Part shown: piece after piece, positions 31,643-33,901 of the stretch
Numbering within the stretch: the stretch's first letter is position 1
Layout: every line of letters begins with the position of its first letter
Virus record (IMG/VR): IMGVR_UViG_3300045256_000818
Span: 1 to 33,901 of that record
Strand: one strand, 5' to 3'
From: a virus
DNA: 33,901 nt
Notes under the pieces: model-generated
Told to the model about the DNA's origin: nothing
The model's database searches: none
Seen by the model: only the letters and a program-made list of their open reading frames with translations
Position numbers and translations under genes: made by a program

Positions 31643-31883
31643 TCAGGAGGCGCGCGATCTCGCGCGATCGGCGATGGCAAGGATCGACAAGCATGAGGCG
31701 GTTTGCGTCGAGCGGTACGGCACCATCGTCAAGAACCAGGAGGATGGCGCGCTCGAGCGCAAGACGATGCACGAGGCGAACCAGACCAGCATCCGGCGGA
31801 TCTATGGCCTGCTGTGGAAGTGCGCGCTCGGCATCATCGCCTTCCAGGCCGTGATTCTGGCCGGCATCCTGTTCCACAACTGA
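31632..31883 (+). CDS. XhlA-like membrane-anchored lysis accessory protein
   Basis: 83 residues from GTG 31632, overlapping the previous gene; the longer start at 31593 is disfavoured. A polar helical N-terminal region with KHEAVCVERYGTIVKNQED is followed by one C-terminal hydrophobic segment (about 60-80, LLWKCALGIIAFQAVILAGI). This layout is that of hemolysin XhlA/Bhl-type proteins found beside holins and endolysins. A spanin-like role is less likely, because there is no lipobox. Confidence 0.55.
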   Translation: MERDQEARDLARSAMARIDKHEAVCVERYGTIVKNQEDGALERKTMHEANQTSIRRIYGLLWKCALGIIAFQAVILAGILFHN

Positions 31884-31891
31884 GGTCCACC

Positions 31892-32488
31892 ATGACGATC
31901 GACGGTCTGCTCGAGGATCTGCTGCGGCGCGAAGGCGGGTATGTGAACAATCCGGCCGATCGCGGCGGCCCGACCAATCTCGGGATCACGCAGAAGACGC
32001 TCTCGGCCTATTACGGTCGGCCGGCCTCGATCGAGGACGTGAAGCGCGTGACGCCGGAGCTCGCGCGCGAGATCTATTCGAGGATCTATCTCGACGGGCC
32101 GGGCATCCACACCATGCCCGCCGAGATCGTGCCGGCGCTCTTCGACGCCGCGGTCAATTCCGGGCCGCGGCAGTCGATCATCTTTCTGCAGCAGGTGCTC
32201 AACTTCGCCGGCTATGGACCGCTGCAGGCCGATGGCGCGATCGGGCCGAAGACGCGCGCGGCCGCGGTGAGGGCGCAGAGCGAGATGGGCGCAATGCTGC
32301 TGGCGGCCCTGGTCGATCAGCGGCGCGCGTTCCTCGAGGGGCTGATGCAGAGCGATCCGAGGCAGCAGCAGTTTCGCCGCGGCTGGATCCGGCGGCTGCT
32401 CGAATTCATGTATGAGGCCCTGCGCCAGGCGCCCGACGACGCCTTCATCAAGGCGCGCATCGCCGCCTATGAACAGGAGGCGGCTTAG
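31892..32488 (+). CDS. Endolysin, glycoside hydrolase family 108 type
   Basis: 198 residues from ATG 31892. The N-terminal signature LLRREGGYVNNPADRGGPTN, then LGIT contains the catalytic Glu (E14) of GH108 muramidases. The middle (PALFDAAVNSGPRQSIIFLQ, then QVLNFAG and ADGAIGPKTRAAA) is the peptidoglycan-binding domain 3 that follows in this family. No signal peptide, so export depends on the holin. It cleaves the glycan backbone of peptidoglycan at lysis. Confidence 0.88.
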   Translation: MTIDGLLEDLLRREGGYVNNPADRGGPTNLGITQKTLSAYYGRPASIEDVKRVTPELAREIYSRIYLDGPGIHTMPAEIVPALFDAAVNSGPRQSIIFLQQVLNFAGYGPLQADGAIGPKTRAAAVRAQSEMGAMLLAALVDQRRAFLEGLMQSDPRQQQFRRGWIRRLLEFMYEALRQAPDDAFIKARIAAYEQEAA

Positions 32489-33160
32489 ATGGGCATTCTC
32501 AGCAGCCTCAACCCGGCGACGGCGATCGCCAATGCGCTCGGCGGCACGATCCTCGATGGTGTGAACACCGGCATCAAATCGATCTGGGGATCGAAGCAAG
32601 AGCGCGATCAGCAATCCTACGAGCTCAACGCCGCCAATCAGAGCGAATATTCGGCGGAATTTCAGTTCCGCGAGAATCGCAGCTGGTGGGACAGCTTCAT
32701 CGACGGGCTCAACCGGCTGCCGCGGCCGGTCATGGCGCTCGGCGTGATCGCGCTCTTCGTCTGGTGCCCGATCGACACGGTCGGTTTCTCGCAGGCAATG
32801 GTGGCGCTCGGCCTCATCCCGCAACCGATGTGGCTGGTGCTCGGCACCATCATCGCGTTCTTTTTCGGCGATCGCACGATCAAGGGCATCCAGGACATGA
32901 AGGCGCCGTCGGCGACGCAGGTGCGCCAGGTGATCGATGCGCAGAAGGCGATCCGCGATGCCGCCCTGCAGGCGCCCGGCGCCGACGGCGCGGCGGCGCG
33001 CGTGGATCCGGAAGCCTTGAAGGGTGTGAGCGTGCAATCCTCGAGGCCGGCGGAATCCGACCAGGCCTATCGCGCCGACATGGCGGACGCGTCGTCGCCG
33101 CTCTCGAATGCGACGATCCTCGAATGGAACCGCCGGCAGAAGCAGGGCGCGCGGCCATGA
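32489..33160 (+). CDS. Three-helix holin of gene-transfer-agent type
   Basis: 223 residues behind AGGAGG. An amphipathic N-terminus, then NRLPRPVMALGVIALFVWCP, a middle hydrophobic stretch (about 98-112) and PMWLVLGTIIAFFFGDR (about 113-128) form the three-TM holin of the GTA-holin family, with a long soluble C-terminal tail (IQDMKAPSATQVRQVIDAQK...). It would permeabilise the inner membrane for the endolysin. Confidence 0.75.
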   Translation: MGILSSLNPATAIANALGGTILDGVNTGIKSIWGSKQERDQQSYELNAANQSEYSAEFQFRENRSWWDSFIDGLNRLPRPVMALGVIALFVWCPIDTVGFSQAMVALGLIPQPMWLVLGTIIAFFFGDRTIKGIQDMKAPSATQVRQVIDAQKAIRDAALQAPGADGAAARVDPEALKGVSVQSSRPAESDQAYRADMADASSPLSNATILEWNRRQKQGARP

Positions 33161-33318
33161 CCTGGACCCGTGCCCGCAAGATCCGCGCCGGCCTGGTCGG
33201 CGCCTTCGTGGCGTTCGGATGGATCCCGATCGGCCCGGACGGCATCCCGCTCGGCGTCGTTGCTAGCGCCGGCGCGCTGCTCGTCTTCGTAGGGTCGATT
33301 CTGATTTGGGGACTTTAG
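33157..33318 (+). CDS. Very small membrane protein
   Basis: 53 residues, ATGA-coupled to the holin. Two hydrophobic segments at about 11-25 and 31-52 (PLGVVASAGALLVFVGSILI), positive N-terminus. Possibly an antiholin or spanin-like accessory; no family recognised. Confidence 0.55.
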   Translation: MTWTRARKIRAGLVGAFVAFGWIPIGPDGIPLGVVASAGALLVFVGSILIWGL

Positions 33319-33323
33319 AGATC

Positions 33324-33346
33324 ATCAGGGACGAAAGGGAAAGACG
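33324..33346 (+). promoter_or_regulatory. GATCAGGGAC-type leader box, copy 5
   Basis: ATCAGGGAC at 33324-33332 (preceded by C rather than G), then GAAAGGGAAAGACG and ATG 33347, a 14-nt gap as at 980 and 4435. It lies in the short gap after the TAG of the upstream gene. Confidence 0.6.
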
Positions 33347-33901
33347 ATGAACACCGACAACGACACGAAGACGGGCGACGCCGGCGCCGGCGATCCCGGC
33401 CAGGCAACCGGTGCGGGCGCGAGCTCGAGCAATGCGACGCCGTCAGCCGCGGCCGACGGCGCCGATACAACCGCGGCGGCATCCTCGGGCGCGAGCTCGG
33501 CCGCCGGCACTACCGGCGTGGACGCCGGCGCCGGCGGCGCCGCTGCGGACCAGGCCGGCGGCACGGTTGCGGCCGGCGACGTCAAGGGCACCGACCAGCC
33601 GACGCCTTACGAGCAGGTGCATCAGAAGCTGCTCGAGCACGTGCGGAGTAACCCGAACGTGTCGGACCGCGCGCATCACGACGCCTTCCGCGCGATCGCG
33701 ACCGAGCACGGCGTCAGCCATCATCCCTGGCTGGCCGAATTCGAGGATCTGCTCGAATCGGAAAAGCTGAAGTTCCTGGCCTGGCTCGCCGAGATCCGGG
33801 AGTGGATCGCGAATCCGGCGAATCACGGCAAGGTCGAGAACGCGGCTAAGGATGGGGTCGATCCGAAGCCGATCGACGGGCCGGCCAAACCGGCGGCCTG
33901 A
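33347..33901 (+). CDS. Low-complexity terminal protein of unknown function
   Basis: 184 residues; the stop is the last base of the window. Residues 1-80 are Ala/Gly/Ser/Thr-rich and probably disordered. Residues 85-184 are helical (YEQVHQKLLEHVRSNPNVSD, then AHHDAFRAIATEHGVS and ESEKLKFLAWLAEIREWIAN). No catalytic motif or membrane segment. Strong GAAAGGGAAAG ribosome region. Downstream of lysis genes such proteins are often moron or virion accessory genes, but nothing here decides this. Confidence 0.55.
   Translation: MNTDNDTKTGDAGAGDPGQATGAGASSSNATPSAAADGADTTAAASSGASSAAGTTGVDAGAGGAAADQAGGTVAAGDVKGTDQPTPYEQVHQKLLEHVRSNPNVSDRAHHDAFRAIATEHGVSHHPWLAEFEDLLESEKLKFLAWLAEIREWIANPANHGKVENAAKDGVDPKPIDGPAKPAA

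Noticed and set aside
1-33901. Window as a complete circular genome (joining the last base to the first)
   Set aside because: Joining the ends does not give the repressor a natural stop; the frame would run on about 150 codons antisense through the last gene. Sequence is probably missing between the ends.
1-33901. tRNA genes, CRISPR arrays, diversity-generating retroelement, insertion sequences
   Set aside because: No T-loop GGTTCGAAT-like signals, no regularly spaced repeats, no reverse transcriptase or variable/template repeat pair, and no transposase were seen.
1-33901. Strong excess of GAGCTC and CTCGAG hexamers
   Set aside because: It reflects Glu-Leu and Leu-Glu codon-pair preference in a GC-rich genome; without counts it cannot be called a functional signal.

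Overview
The window is most of the genome of a temperate short-tailed (podovirus-like) phage, or the matching prophage, from a GC-rich bacterium. The host is most likely an alphaproteobacterium: base composition is about two-thirds G+C by eye, the lysis proteins include a gene-transfer-agent-type three-helix holin, and an early protein has a GcrA/Myb-like look. No sheath, tail-tube or tape-measure gene is present. Instead there is a T7/BPP-1-type portal, tail tubular proteins A and B, a GNAT-like virion protein and three internal virion (ejection) proteins. No integrase, tRNA, CRISPR or reverse transcriptase is seen. The repressor gene is cut by the left edge, so the integration module probably lies outside.

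Layout. (1) 1-438: leftward Xre/CI-like repressor and a control region with three evenly built operators. (2) 439-8518: one tightly packed rightward early operon in which almost every gene overlaps the next by ATGA/GTGA/TTGA. It carries a Cro-like protein, a GcrA/Myb-like protein whose first codons form a parS-like palindrome, an adenine-methyltransferase-like protein, many small phage proteins, a Tad2/DUF2829 anti-Thoeris-like protein, a Toprim primase and an SF3-type helicase. One small gene is broken at a run of ten G. (3) 8519-8913: a non-coding AT-rich region with 8-bp-phased GTTAGAAA/TCTAACTT repeats, the best replication-origin candidate. (4) 8914-16658: DNA packaging and head (small and large terminase, portal, Bbp19-like protein, scaffold, major capsid). 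The capsid gene has a structured leader. (5) 16659-26629: head decoration, tail tubular A and B, GNAT-like protein and ejection proteins. (6) 26629-31361: tail fibre, DUF4376 protein, a small beta protein and a large beta-helix tailspike. (7) 31358-33901: lysis cassette (GH108 endolysin among four small membrane proteins) and a low-complexity terminal gene.

The genes form a complete lytic programme (repressor switch, early DNA replication and anti-defence, packaging, virion, lysis) on one strand, with the repressor opposed. The points most worth a second look are the parS-like site in an early gene, the poly-G tract that breaks a gene, a GATCAGGGAC box repeated ahead of five genes, the Tad2-like fusion, the iteron-like origin, and the mutually exclusive hairpins in front of the capsid gene.
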